The notes under the pieces were generated by a model, which was not told the origin of the DNA, did no database searches, and saw only the letters and a list, made by a program, of their open reading frames with translations. DNA of 64,000 bases from Allodiplogaster sudhausi (taxonomy: Eukaryota > Nematoda > Chromadorea > Rhabditida > Diplogasteridae). This document shows, piece by piece, positions 1 through 11,539 of this stretch. Numbering within the stretch: position 1 is the first letter of the stretch; every line of letters begins with the position of its first letter. The stretch lies in the NCBI GenBank assembly GCA_945643635.1, contig CALZFC010000136.1, positions 394,501-458,500 of the forward strand, written 5' to 3'. The position numbers and the translations under genes were made by a program.

Positions 1-345
1 CGACGGTGCGGCCTCCCTTTGCCCCGCCCTTTTTCTTGTTCGCCTGAAGTGGACTGTCCTTCTTTGTCATGATCTGCTTCCCTTTCTAACATCCTCTGCC
101 AGCTTGGAGATCACAAGTCCGAGAGTTGTGAGACTCTTGTTGATATTCGCTCCCTCCTTCAGTCGCTGCCCCTCTGCTCCCGTTGAATTCGCGCGTTCAC
201 TTCCAGCCAAGTCAACCAGAGAAATCTTTGCCACCTTCAAATGCCCTCTATAATCCCTTGAATAATTTGTTAGGTGTCCTATTCTAATTATGTTAATGAT
301 GTATAGCGAAAAGTAAGAAAGAGAAAGGAGGGAATGAGGCATAGT

Positions 346-403
<58 letters not shown>

Positions 404-2287
404 GAATGAGTTAGAGGGTGAGAGAGAGAAAGTAAGTTGTAAAAGGTGACAGAGAAAAGGAAGAAGGAGAACTTTTTCTGCGTCGAGCCCACTGCCTGCG
501 TCATGCTTTCGCTGAGTGAGGACGATGGTGAAGACAGCGTGGGAACGACTTGACGTCGAATTCATATTCGTTGCAGCCACTGTCCTGAACGACGATCTTT
601 CTCTTTCGTTCTCTCCTCCTCTCTCACTCTTTCTCTCTCTATCTCTCTTTCTCTTTCGTTCTCTCTTCCTCTCTCACTCTTTCTCTCTCTATCTCTCTTT
701 CTCTTTCGTTCTCTCCTCCTCTCTCACTCTTTCTCTCTCTATCTGTCTTTCTCTTTCGTTCTCTCCTCCTCTCTCACTCTTTCTCTCTCTATCTGTCTTT
801 CTCTTTCGTTCTCTCCTCCTCTCTCACTCTTTCTCTCTCTATCTCTCTTTCTCTTTCGTTCTCTCCTCCTCTCTCACTCTTTCTCTCTCTATCTCTCTTT
901 CTCTTTCGTTCTCTCCTCCTCTCTCACTCTTTCTCTCTCTATCTCTCTTTCTCTTTTGTTCTCTCCTCCTCTCTCACTCATTCTCTCTCTATCTCTCTTT
1001 CTCTTTCGTTCTCTCCTCCTCTCTCACTCTTTCTCTCTCTATCTCTCTTTCTCTTTCGTTCTCTCCTCCTCTCTCACTCATTCTCTCTCTATCTCTCTTT
1101 CTCTTTCGTTCTCTCCTCCTCTCTCACTCTTTCTCTCTCTATCTCTCTTTCTCTTTCGTTCTCTCCTCCTCTCTCACTCTTTCTCTCTCTATCTCTCTTT
1201 CTCTTTCGTTCTCTCCTCCTCTCTCACTCATTCTCTCTCTATCTCTCTTTCTCTTTCGTTCTCTCCTCCTCTCTCACTCTTTCTCTCTCTATCTCTCTTT
1301 CTCTTGGTTTCATACCTGGCCTTGTTGCCTTCATCCATGAGATTGAGAATGTCTTGGTATGAGCAGACGGCCATTTTCGTGAGATCATCAACATACGGCC
1401 CGAGAAGCGGATGCTCTCTCACTTTCATGTTGCCCGATCCATGCGGATTCAGCAGATCTTTCACTCGCTCGCAATAGATCTCCATGTACGACACCTGCAG
1501 ATTCTCTATCGAAGTGAAGAAAGGAGAGAAAAGAGCGGAACCTCGACTGTCCACTTCGTGCCCGAGGCATCTTCAGCGATTCTCTCGAAGAGATTCCTAC
1601 AGAGTCTGGGGATGATTCCCGCTTCCGTCTCGTCGCTTGGCTTCCCCATCATCGTGTAGCTCTTGCCAGAACCAGTCTGTCCGTACGCGAAGATACACAC
1701 GTTGTAGCTTAAGAGGGCAGCCAGCATTGTCAGAGGGTGAGAGAGAGTGAGAGAGAGAGAGAGCAGGGAGTAAGAGAGAGAGAGCAGAGAGTAAGAGAGA
1801 GAGAGCAGAGAGTTAGAGAGAGAGAGAGCAGAGAGTTAGAGAGAGAGAGATTGTGTATAGCAAGAGACATTGGCATAGAAAGGGAATGCTGACCCCTCGA
1901 AGGCGTGTTCGAGCATCTCCACTCCCAGTTCATTGTAAACTTGTTTCTGACTGGCGAAGTGCGCATCTTTGGGTTCGAATGACCAGTAGGAATGGTCAAA
2001 GTTGAAGGAGTGATTACGGTCTGCTCCTCCTCCAGTGATTGCTGCATCTTCCATTCGTTACTCTCCCTATCTTCCTTTCGTTCTTCATTTGTCTCTCTCT
2101 CACTCTCACTTCCTCTATCTCTGCTTCTCATTCCCTCTCCTTCTGTCTCTCTCTCTCTCTCTCTCTCTGCCTGATGTATGCTCTAACTTGTAGTGGATCC
2201 ATGCATGGAGAGACAGCATCTGCTGTCACTACTAATCTCCCTCTGGTTGAAAGGTCGGACTCTGACGGCGACCTTGACTGAAGACAT
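1..2287 (-). CDS. Kinesin-3 (KIF1/unc-104-like) motor domain, 3' end outside window
   Basis: Plus-end microtubule motor of the kinesin-3 family, which moves synaptic-vesicle precursors or other organelles. The start ATG reads from 2287 leftwards and opens with [17 protein letters not shown], the usual kinesin N-terminus. Exons then give the P-loop [11 protein letters not shown] (about 1650-1680), [11 protein letters not shown] and [11 protein letters not shown] (about 1380-1500), switch [14 protein letters not shown] (about 530-580) and switch II DLAGSER with [15 protein letters not shown] (about 110-230). The wording [19 protein letters not shown] and GNKAR follows KIF1 rather than KIF13. 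A last exon piece with a lysine/glycine-rich K-loop (ANKKKGG) lies at about 1-46. Introns are either minimal (47 nt at about 1495-1541) or inflated by repeats (588-1315, 1735-1855). The FHA, coiled-coil and cargo-binding parts lie beyond the window. Family assignment is firm; the exact paralogue is inferred. Confidence 0.93.
338..420. repeat. (GA)n / GAGATA microsatellite in a kinesin intron
   Basis: An uninterrupted (GA)n run is followed by short GATA-bearing units. It lies between the DLAGSER exon and the exon ending at about 475. On the coding (minus) strand this is a CT tract just upstream of a 3' splice site. Confidence 0.85.
600..1310. repeat. 50-bp minisatellite, about 14 copies, in a kinesin intron
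   Basis: A CT-only 50-bp unit built from TTCGTTCTCTCCTCCTCTC, CACTCTTTCTC and TATCTCTCTTTC blocks repeats with perfect phase. A few copies differ by one base, for example ATCTGTC near 745 and 790 and CACTCA near 975, 1075 and 1225. It fills the intron between the GNKAR and TVAATNMN exons. The transcript, read from the minus strand, is purine-only here. Confidence 0.95.
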
Positions 2288-2937
2288 CTTTCCGTCTCCT
2301 TCTGCCTTCTCAATTGGCTTCTCACATCACATCCACGATCCCTCAACGAGTGCTTTCCTATTCTACTCCTTTTTCTTCACTTCTACTTCAGAACACAAAG
2401 CGAAGTAAATGACAATTCGGATGGACTGACGAATGCGGGAAAAAATTGCAAGAATGAAATAATATGTTATAAATTCATTTTAAAAGATTCAAAACACTAA
2501 AACATGGAAGATAAAAATAGATAAGATATCGGAGATAATTATGACAAAAATAATATAGGAACAGAGAGCGAAATAAGACTACTTACAACATCCGGTAAAA
2601 TGCTGGTGGTCCATGAAAAAAAAACATTCTCTAGGAGATATTACTTATGGTTAGTAATACCATTCTCGCGGTGTGTTCTTTCTCTTTTTCTCCCTCTCTC
2701 CCTTTCCTTGTCTCTCACAAACAATCTCTATGTCTTACTCTCTTCTTCTCTCTTCCCTCTTTTTCCCTACATTTTCAGGATACAAATCCACCGAGCATCA
2801 CCCGTCGCTTACTTCGACTTGGACGAGGAGGGAGGGGCTGGAAGCGTCATTCTGACCGCATCCATTGCAAAATTGGCATCGACCAATGGGCATGACGTGG
2901 ACAGCCGAGGAGGAGAGAGAGAGAGAGAGAGAGAAAG

Positions 2938-2975
<38 letters not shown>

Positions 2976-5900
2976 GGAGGAAGGAAGGAGGAATAGAGTC
3001 GGGCCTTCCTAAAGACAGAAGCTCTGCCTGGCAAACTCGTGCCGCGCGGCACATGCACGCCCACAGGCTCGTAACGATCGATGAGAGAATTAGAGAGATG
3101 AGAGAGTGCCAAGGAGAGAGAAAACAAGAGAGAGAGAGAGAACGAGAGAGAGAGAGAGAGAGAGGGAGAGAAGGAGAGGAAGGAAAATAGAAGCAGAACG
3201 GACGAGACGAGAGATTCGAGTAGAATAAAATAAATGTGAAGAGGGAGAGATGTTCTGTGAAGGAGAGAGTGGGAGGAGAGTGCCTGCCTGCCTGGGGCAA
3301 TTCTCGTGCCCTGCCAAGGCCGCCTTCCGGTCTCCGCAAGGATTCAATAGAGGAGAACCCGCTGTTGTCTGTGCTAATGAGTGAAGCTATGGAAGCATTT
3401 ATGATTACGGAGACTGAGACAGAGAGTGGAAGAGAGAGAGAGAGAGAGAGATAGAGAGAGAGAGAGGGAAGGAGAGAGAGAGAGTGCGAAAGAGAGAGTA
3501 GGAGAGGGAGAGAGAGAGAGAGTGGGAAGGAGAGAGAGAGTGCGAAAGAGAGAGTAGGAGAGGGAGAGAGAAAGAAAGAAAAAGGTATATTGAAAATGAG
3601 AGGAAAACATAGGCTTAGAGATAAGAGAACTGTCAAAGGAATGAAAGAATACTTTCATCGCTGACATTCAGAATTTTTTTTATTATTTTATTTATTTCAA
3701 CACCTGTTGGTTCAATCGGATAGAAGTGTGATTGACGAAGGAATTGGAGAGGGAGAAGGGGGAGCAGTGGAGGTGGAGGGCAGAATTCTCCGTGCCGTAG
3801 TTATCGGAGAATCGCGACCATTCGTTATCGTCATAAACATATTTGAAGTCTTACAAGGGAAAGCCGTGACTTGTGAAGGTTTGCAGCGAATTCTCATTTT
3901 CTATACAACGAATGACCTAAAATAAGATGTGTGCCTTAACTTTCTTATTGTACATCCGTTTGCCAAAACACAAATGGAATGGAGAGGTTGATCAGATGGA
4001 GGGAACTCAGTGATACACGAAGAGTCAAAATCTGAGAGAGAGAAGTGGAGATACACAAATAATTATTTTAAACCGACTAACACAAGCTAAAGATCTTATT
4101 CTAACTCTTTCCCACTCTCTAATTTCTCTCTCCCTCTCTCTCGCATTTTCTCTCTCTCTCATTCTCCCTTTCTCTCGCTTTCTTTCTTTCTCTCTCTCTC
4201 CCTCTATTTTCTATCACTCTCTCTCTATTTTCTCTCTCGCTTGATATTTGTTCTCCTTCTAATTCCTTTGTATAACGCGATTCCAAAACAAATAAAAAAC
4301 ATGTCGGCAGTTATAAGAAAACTGAAACTGAAGTCCAGTGACTATGAACCAGCATCAATTGAAGCTGCATACATGTTTTATATATACATATATTTATTTC
4401 ATTCAGATTCACTTTAAAACAAGTAACATTCCTCTAGTTAGCGCAGAAATTGAGTTAGATTTGTCCCAAAAGCTAAGGCAAATAAAACTGAATAAATTTT
4501 CGCCGAAACAGTAGTTATGCTTTATTTACCCTTGGTGTAGCGTGGTGGTGAAGATTTAGCGAGATGAAATAATATGAATAGGATTTGACGGAAGATAAAA
4601 CAACGGATGACTTAAATTTGGCAATGGAATTGAATAACCTGGCGGCACGGATAAAGAAGGAAGCGAATTTTCAATCCACATGTTGGGTATGATAATTTAA
4701 ATGATAGGCTGCGAGTTCTATAATTACGAAAATGGAAGTGATGGGGGGGAGGGGTGGTAAATTAAGGCATAATTTTCTAAAAAATATGAGGCGGCGGGCC
4801 AAAGTGAAATCAAAATTTTCTCGGTGTGCTTTAAGAGGGAGAGAAAAGATGCGGTTCGTTTCCTCACTATGAGGGACATTCAATGCAGTATAACCTAAGT
4901 AACGGAGGAAAATTATACGCGTGAATTAATTCTGTACTTTCTCTAAAACGCAGATATCGTTTAACAAGGAAGTTATCTCTATATTAATGTGTTCGTGTTT
5001 TCCTTCTTCGGCACGGCCCTAGAGACGAGCTGATTTCCTTTCATTTGCAACAAAAGTGTTTTTTTAAAGAATCTTTTAGACTTTCGCCTTCCCACCACTT
5101 TCTGAGTTCTTCTTCTTGGTTTCACTTTCATTCCCTTCTTTTGCTTCTCTCTTCTCTTTTCTTCAAATTCAGAGTCCTTCTTATTTCCCTCCAATTCTTC
5201 AATTCTGAATTGCTCAGCTTTCACAATATCTCTTATGAAATGATCACTCTTTTCCACTCTTTTTCGATATCTTTTAATATGTTTCTCTGATGATATACAT
5301 TCTCAGCTTCTGCTTTTATATGCATCTCAATTTCACACTGCTCTCTCTCTCTCTCTGCATTTCTCCGCTCTCTCTTCCTTCCTTTCTTTCTTTCTCTCTC
5401 TTCCTTTCTTTCTCTGCGATTGACCCCTCTCTTCATCTTCAACCTATACGCTGCTTGGTGTTAAAGTGTGCTTGTGTGGCAATGAAACGAGGTGGTGAAT
5501 GTATTGGTTGTGAAGGGGCAGACCATTCTTCCCTTTCTCCTCCCCTCTCTCCCCTCTTCATTCACTAACTCTTCTACTTATTCAGTCTTCTTCTTCTTCC
5601 CGTTCTGTTCTCTCTGACAAGAATTCATTGCAGGCAGTATTCGATGTCTCCTGGCCTTGGGCTTTCCTACGCATTCTCAGTATCTCTGCTTCTCTTCATC
5701 TCTCTTCTCATCTCACTTATCTCTGCTCAAGGTTCGCTTTAAGGATATATGCATGCCTGTATATATCCGCACGGATATCTCTTATCGATTGGTGCGATCG
5801 AGTTTATATCCTCTCGTTAGGCTAAAACATTTATCTTTTCTTGTTCTCCATTATAATGACTTTCTTTTCCATTATGAATATGTCTACATACATAAACAGT

Positions 5901-5979
5901 AATTTTTTAATGTGCTTGAAATGCAACGATTTTGAGTAAGCGAGGGGTAGAAAAATAAGGCAGAAACGACGTCCGCCTC
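2288..5979. other. Intergenic: simple repeats, no supported gene
   Basis: GA/CT runs dominate 2680-3580 and 4110-4260; the rest is AT-rich. One short stretch reads on the minus strand as a possible cysteine-bearing exon (about 2815-2905, containing GRCQFCNGCGQND) and ends at a GTAAGC donor. No acceptor or partner exon is convincing. This is the 5' flank of the kinesin gene, so untranslated exons could lie here. Nothing else is recognised. Confidence 0.5.
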
Positions 5980-6208
5980 AGAAAGATTTGATAATTACTG
6001 AAAAAAAGAAGATGACCAGGTGAGCTTGCTAAACTAGTTTCTTGAGCCCTGCCTGCCAAAAGGGTAATCTTCATTTCTACTTCCGGTAAAATGAAGATTA
6101 CCGGAAGTAGAAATGAAGATTACCCTTTTGGCAGGCAGGGCTCAAGAAACTAGTTTAGCAAGCTCACCTGGTCATCTTCTTTTTTTTCAGTAATTATCAA
6201 ATCTTTCT
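5980..6208. repeat. 229-bp near-perfect palindrome (110-bp arms, 8-nt loop)
   Basis: The arm 5980-6089 is mirrored by 6098-6208; the only difference I see is one extra T in a homopolymer. The loop is 6090-6097. Both arms contain CTTGCTAAACTAGTTTCTTG and the AAAAGGGTAATCTTC block. No flanking target duplication is obvious. It resembles a foldback element or a recent inverted duplication. Confidence 0.95.
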
Positions 6209-7200
6209 AGCAGACAAAGGTTCCTTTTCAGCATAACTGCGAGAGAACCAGTAAAGAGTGTAATGCCTGATGTGATAGAGGAATCGAGGAGAGATGACAC
6301 AGATATTATGAAATTGAATGATATGGTACTTGGAGAGAGAGAGACTACCAGAGAGAGATTGGGAAATATAGTGAAGAAGAGCGGGGAAGAGAGAGAGAGA
6401 GAGAGAGAGATTCGGTAGGTGCTAGTTCGTTCCACTAGACGAACTAGAACTGTCAGTAATGTATTGGAACATCGATGGGAGATAGTAAAACGGTGGAAAT
6501 CAAAGTAAGAACAGTACGGATAATTAAGACCGCCTATCCGTAAGACTCGATCTGCGCATACCCAGTAAAAAATTTTTTATTATTGGAATCTTGAGTATTT
6601 GTACTTTTCGGCTTTCTCTTTAAATCTATGCAATCGCAGATGCGTAAAAACATCTTCTTTCAAAATAGCGGCGATCAAAAAATTTTTATTGACGTGTCTT
6701 TTTTAAAGATATATTTTAGATCAGTCGATTGCCTTTTGAACGCTTTTTTAGTGGTTGAGAAAGCAAACACCCTGGACTACCATGAAAGTGTTCAAAGTTC
6801 CATGGCCGGTCTAGGGAATACTTTTGTAAACCTTTGTGGGCAAGACAAAATTAAATTTTTGTTTGCCTTAGTAAATAAAAACCCAATTTTTGTTTTCATT
6901 CGTGTAGTGAATTGTCAGGCAAAAAGGCAAGAATTTATAATGAGTTCTTGGCTCCTTTAAAAATATTGGTTTGATCGTTTGATCAGGGTGTGGAAATTTA
7001 AATATTGGTTGCCGCTTTCTCACAAAAATGATGGTTTTATCCCCGATTTTACAGCTATACAGAACACGGATACTCAAATTTTCTTCAATTAAAACAATCT
7101 TAAAGCCATGTATATTGGCCTCGTTCGTGCAGATCTGCTTTCTTAATAGAACCTTATGATTGTGAATTGAGATGACTGATGATCTTATCAGATTACACAA
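6209..7200. other. Intergenic, nothing recognised
   Basis: AT-rich sequence with a short (GA)n run at about 6390-6410. A 110-codon open frame at 6628-6960 has no recognisable domain, no splice partner and AT-biased composition, so I do not call it. Confidence 0.5.
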
Positions 7201-7211
7201 AAAGTAGTAGA

Positions 7212-7366
7212 ATGGGAATTGAGGATGCACGGACGCGGACAGCAACTGCCGTGATTGGGTCGGCTCGAACCCCGCGAGTTGTCATTCCACGGAATACATT
7301 CGACTCTCTTGCAGAAGAACTTGCAACGCTTGCTTCGGCGGCATCAAGAACGATCCTCGTCCGTTC
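7212..7366 (+). other. Possible 5' exon (unassigned, perhaps nitrobindin N-terminus)
   Basis: An ATG at 7212 opens a frame rich in Thr, Arg and Ala (MGIEDARTRTATAVIGSA, then TPRVVIPRN and SLAEELATLA) with coding-like composition, ending near a weak GTCCGT donor. It lies 730 bp upstream of the first certain nitrobindin exon on the same strand. It could be that gene's first exon or an unrelated small exon. No homology is recognised. Confidence 0.3.
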
Positions 7367-7687
7367 CTTCCTTCCATTCAGCTATTCTTTTATTTCTCAG
7401 TTTCTTTCTCGCTCTCACTTTTCCTCTCGCTTCTCGATTAATCTTCCTACAAGCGGAAGTGGATATGATTTATACTACTCTAAAGAGAAGTCAACGCGCC
7501 TCTTAATACATTATGCATTTTACTCTCCCTATTTAATATGGCTATGAGCCTCCAGAGATAAATCTTTTGTCGTCCTTTTCATCTCAATGGCGCTTTGGAA
7601 TATCTTTCGTATGTATGTATGTAAGTACATATGTATTTAAATGATTTTTTCCATGGCATTTGTAATCTAGTTTACCTTTCGGATTAT

Positions 7688-7752
7688 AATTGGTCAGCCA
7701 CATACCATGTGAATAGCTAGAAGCTATTCACATGGCACGTGGTTGACCAATT
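7688..7752. repeat. 65-bp hairpin palindrome
   Basis: Two 31-nt arms (7688-7718 and 7722-7752) match with three mismatches around a 3-nt loop. The core is CCATGTGAATAGCT. It may be a tiny foldback repeat. Confidence 0.85.
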
Positions 7753-8094
7753 CTTACATTAGAAAGACTGCTCAATGTGACTGTCTCTTCTCACCTATTA
7801 TGTACTGCTCTCTTCTCTCTTTCTCTTTTGCTTTGATATCTTTATGATCTCTCCCTTTCTCTCATCCCTCTCTCTCACATCTTTCCTTGTTCTGTCCTCT
7901 TTCTCTCTCTTTCTTTCTCTCCGCTTAGGATTCAACATCTCCCATCTACCCTCCTCTCTCCCTTTCTCTCTCTCCCTTTATCTCTCTCCCCTTCTCTCTA
8001 CCCCTCCTCTCTCTCTCACTTTCTCTCTCTCCCTTTCTCTTTCTCCCTTTCTCACTCCCTCTCTCCCTTTCTCTCTTTCTCTCTCTCCGCTTAG

Positions 8095-9048
8095 GATTCG
8101 ACATCTCCCGTCTGCCCTCCTCTCTGCAACCCCTTTCGTGGTTGATTGGAACATGGCGAAGTGAGCACGGCGGGAAGGCGGTCTTCCCTACAATTCCAAA
8201 GTTCACTTACGGAGAGGAGATCACAATCAGCATTCCCTCCGGCGGCCTCCAGGCAACCAAAGCACTCAACTACACGCAAGTTTCCTTATTATTATAAAAA
8301 AATTTATATACATATAAATTGTATTATATAATTTTTGAGATGTTCCTTTGAGTGCATTTGCGTGGAGCATCAACGATAAAGACGAGTTGCACTCTGAGAA
8401 TGGCTACCTCGCAGTCAAACCGAACACTCGAGAAGCCGCCCTCACCTCCGTCATGAACAATGGTTTTTTTTCGCACTGTTACTATTTCTCTGACCTTCAC
8501 TTCACTCTATCTTTCGCATTGTCTTTTAATCTCTCTCTCTATTTCTCTCTCTCTCTCTTTCTCTCTCTCTCTTTCTCACCCCCTCTCACTCGTCGATAAC
8601 TAGTTCTAATACTCTCTTTATCATGCTTGCCCCCTTACGAATGCCTTTGCTCAACCCTTGTAGTTCGCGTCGAGAGGGGAGAAATAGATGGAGGCCTCAT
8701 ATTGGCCGTGCTGAAAGCGTCCTGAGTCAAAAACTTGTAAATTTATGACTGCAGGATTTGTTACGATCGAGGAGGGAGAAGTTCGTCCTGGACTGATAAA
8801 GTTTGGCCTGAAGGATATTGGACGCATCAGCTTCAGCAGAGATCTTCCCGTCCACGACGTAAACAACTCTTTCCTTTATTTGACAGTCTTCATTATTTGT
8901 GTGAAGTGAAAAAATGGATTGCTCTCAGCTGATTCGTGAATGGACGCTTCTTGATGGAAGAACTCTCCAAGCCCGTCTCACCATGGAAACTCTCACCCAT
9001 GGACTGCAAGAACACACTTTCATTCGCTATGAAAAAATTGCTCCTTAA
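8095..9048 (+). CDS. Nitrobindin (THAP4 C-terminal/DUF1794 family haem protein)
   Basis: Small beta-barrel ferric haem protein of the nitrobindin family, implicated in nitric oxide and peroxynitrite handling. The exon after the acceptor at 8091-8094 reads LQPLSWLIGTWRSEHGG and FPTIPKFTYGEEI, matching the family's GTW...G and YP motifs. The next exon (about 8354-8462) gives ELHSENGYLAVKP. The exon at 8755-8858 gives GFVTIEEGEVRPG and RISFSRD. The last exon (about 8930-9048) gives LTMETLTHGLQEHTFIRY and ends KIAP-stop; the His in QEH sits where the haem-ligand His is expected. The first intron (8275-8353) has an imperfect phase at its acceptor, so that junction is tentative. The true start is not settled. 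A decayed duplicate of the third exon lies in the second intron. The gene is convergent with UGT, 248 bp away. Confidence 0.88.
8663..8725 (+). pseudogene. Decayed duplicate of the nitrobindin GEV exon
   Basis: After a TGTAG acceptor the sequence reads VRVERGEIDGGLILAVLK and then AS-stop. Aligned with the real exon 90 bp downstream (VTIEEGEVRPGLIKFGLK), about half the residues are identical with no gap. A TGA ends it at 8723-8725, so it cannot replace the real exon intact. It is most likely a tandem exon duplicate that has decayed, or a poison exon. Confidence 0.7.
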
Positions 9049-9296
9049 TCGCCTCTTACTACTTCTGAAATCATTCGCTGGTTACCTCTAAATCTTTTTT
9101 AATACATTCTGATATCCGAAAATCAAAACCACATACATAGCTCCTGCTTAGATAACACTATAGATTAGTTCAATTACTATCTTTATAAACTTTAAGTTTT
9201 GTTGAAATCTCTTGACATTAGCACCTCGTTTTCATTCGTTTTCCCTTTCTGATCTCACCTTTATGCTCAGTTATGCTGTAAATGTAGAAAATGAGT

Positions 9297-11539
9297 CTAA
9301 TTCCTCTTTTTGTCCGTAGTGATTCTTGCCGACTTCCTTGCGAGTATTGAGAAGAACAGAAATTGAGTGAAATAAAAGAGGTTGATGAGAATGAGGAAGA
9401 AGAAGTAGAAAGAGCAGAAGATGAAGACAAGGATATCGATGAGGAAGTACTGCAAGATGTGGAGAGAATCCGCGCCGCTCCTGGCATGAGGAATCTTAAC
9501 ACATTTAAATCATTATTTCATTTTCAAATATTTAGAGTACAAAAACATTAACCTGATGATGTCTCTCAATGAATTCAACCCAAAAGGCCGCATGAGTTAG
9601 CTCAGAGAACGGGACATCGCGCACCATATCTTGGAAGACTTCCATCTCTTCCTTCAATCTACAATTCAAATCAAGGGACAGAGATTCCATGTCTTCCGTT
9701 CATTTAGAATTCATAACAAAATCAGAAAATGGGAAACACGGAGTAAATATAAAAATAAAGTTCATGAAAACACTTTTGCTTTTGAATCTCATCGATTGCA
9801 TGAGTGAGAGAGCGTTGGGAGAGAGAGGTCTTGTGCAGAACAATGGCAGCGCCTCTAGCGGAGAGCCGGAGGAGATTATCATGCGAGGGTTGGAGGAGAG
9901 GAATACCCACCACGGGCACCCCGTGGTACACGCTCTCCATCACAGACGACAGTCCACCCACACTGATATGAGCCACGCAGCGAGGGTCTCCTGCAGGCAT
10001 CCATTCAGAAGAAAGACCCTTGGCGAAGGTCTCCTCCAGACACCCCATTCAGAAGAAAGACCATTGCGCTCACTAACCTAAGAGATCCTGCAAGGGTAGG
10101 AAGGGCAGAGCGATTACATTAGAGGGCATTTCTTCACTCCCTTCCAATTGGATGAGGAATCGAAGTTTCGAACGAGATACAAAAGAACAGAAGAAAATAT
10201 TCTGAAAGAAGGAATAAATGAGAAGGCAAAAGGAAAAAGAAGAGCAGGACAGCTTGCCTTGAATCACTCTGGAGAATGTGATAGCCAGGAAGAGAAACCG
10301 AAAGAAGCAACTATGAATTTAGTCGAGCCGTTCAAGAAGGTATTGATCTTCTAGAGTCATTGAATACAGTAGGAAGGCAAAGAAAGAATGAAATGAGAGA
10401 GAACCGGAGGCAGAGAGGAAGCATTTCTACAGTGAATGCAGCCAACGAAGACAACACGAGGCATGAAGGGGCGGGCGAAGTCAAAGATAAGTGGAGTGTT
10501 CACGAAGTTAAGAGAGGCATTACGCTCCATTTCGAATGGAGATGGCGAGGAGGGAAAGTACTTCTGATAAGGAAGAAAGTTACATAGGAGGAGAAGGGGG
10601 GGGGTAACCTGGAAAAGAGCAGTCATACGGCGGTGGACTACGTGTTGGTGGATGTAGAGAGCACGCAGATACAAGAAGATGTTGTAGACTCTCTCCACAC
10701 TATTCATATCGTCTGTTAACCTGAGAGAGCTCTTTTCAAACAGTCTCAATCTTTCTCCTTATGACCTACGCATGAATTAACATAGATATGTATGGCATTT
10801 AATAAATGTGACCAACTTTGACCCCTGGACCGGGACGTAAGATGGAGGAGATGGACTCTGATGGGCCCAGGCTGACTCGGTCCGGAGGGCAGACAGTAAA
10901 TGAATGGGGCTCTATGCAGTGAAGTCAGCAGCATGCCACAGGGGTTGAACTGGTCGTCCACTATTATCGTGTCAAATCTACAAAACTACTGATTGGAACA
11001 GAAAATGCAGGCACCTATAAAATAATGCTTCAAACATATGTATAATAAATACTGACTGCTCATTGACCAATTCTTGGAATTTGATCATGTATTGCTGAAG
11101 AAGTTGATCGCAAGAGGAGATGGAGGAGAGCCAAGCAGAAGTGGAGAGAGAGGCTCCCTCGTCCTTCGCATGCCAAACTCTCTCCGGAGAAGGCAGAAGA
11201 GCGAGCATTTCCCCATCAGTCTTCCACCATTCCCTCTTCACTTCCGCGGGCAACAAAACATGGCTCTGCAATTCTTTTGGCTAGTTAAAAAAATTAAGTT
11301 AAAAACAGAGACAATACTAAATAGTCTAAAAAATATAAAGAAGGAAGGCACTGTTCACCCACCCTGTTAGAGCCGAAGTCAATCCATCGAAGAGAGTGAC
11401 CACGAGAAGCCAATTCTGTGGCGAGAGTAGAGAGAGGCAGAGAGTGAGAGGGGAAGAGAGGGGAGGGCAGAAACAGAACTCGAGCAGCTTCTGTGGCAAG
11501 TGAGAGCAGAAGTACGACAAGGTACTCGGCCCAGCGCAT
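9297..11539 (-). CDS. UDP-glucuronosyltransferase (UGT1/2-like)
   Basis: ER membrane enzyme that transfers a sugar from a UDP-sugar to small lipophilic acceptors for detoxification or hormone inactivation. The start at 11539 encodes a signal peptide ([20 protein letters not shown]), then [19 protein letters not shown], the usual UGT acceptor-domain opening. Middle exons give [11 protein letters not shown] (about 10910) and [19 protein letters not shown] (about 10465). The nucleotide-sugar signature [17 protein letters not shown] lies at 9850-9960. The normally conserved THGG before it reads SVGG here. The exon at about 9560-9645 gives [11 protein letters not shown]. The last exon (about 9297-9500) encodes a long hydrophobic TM helix and a short basic tail TTDKKRN, placing the body in the ER lumen. 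The intron before the signature exon contains a duplicated acceptor region (9982-10064). Confidence 0.93.

Noticed and set aside
3707..3925. 72-codon plus-strand frame with GEGEGGAVEVEG
   Set aside because: No recognisable family, isolated, and similar open frames occur by chance on the opposite strand of the same segment.
6628..6960. 110-codon plus-strand frame
   Set aside because: AT-driven composition, no domain, no neighbouring exon or regulatory context.
9351..9550. Plus-strand acidic frame (Glu/Asp-rich)
   Set aside because: It is the antisense of the last UGT exon, whose minus-strand reading gives a clear transmembrane helix and basic tail in frame with the upstream UGT exon.
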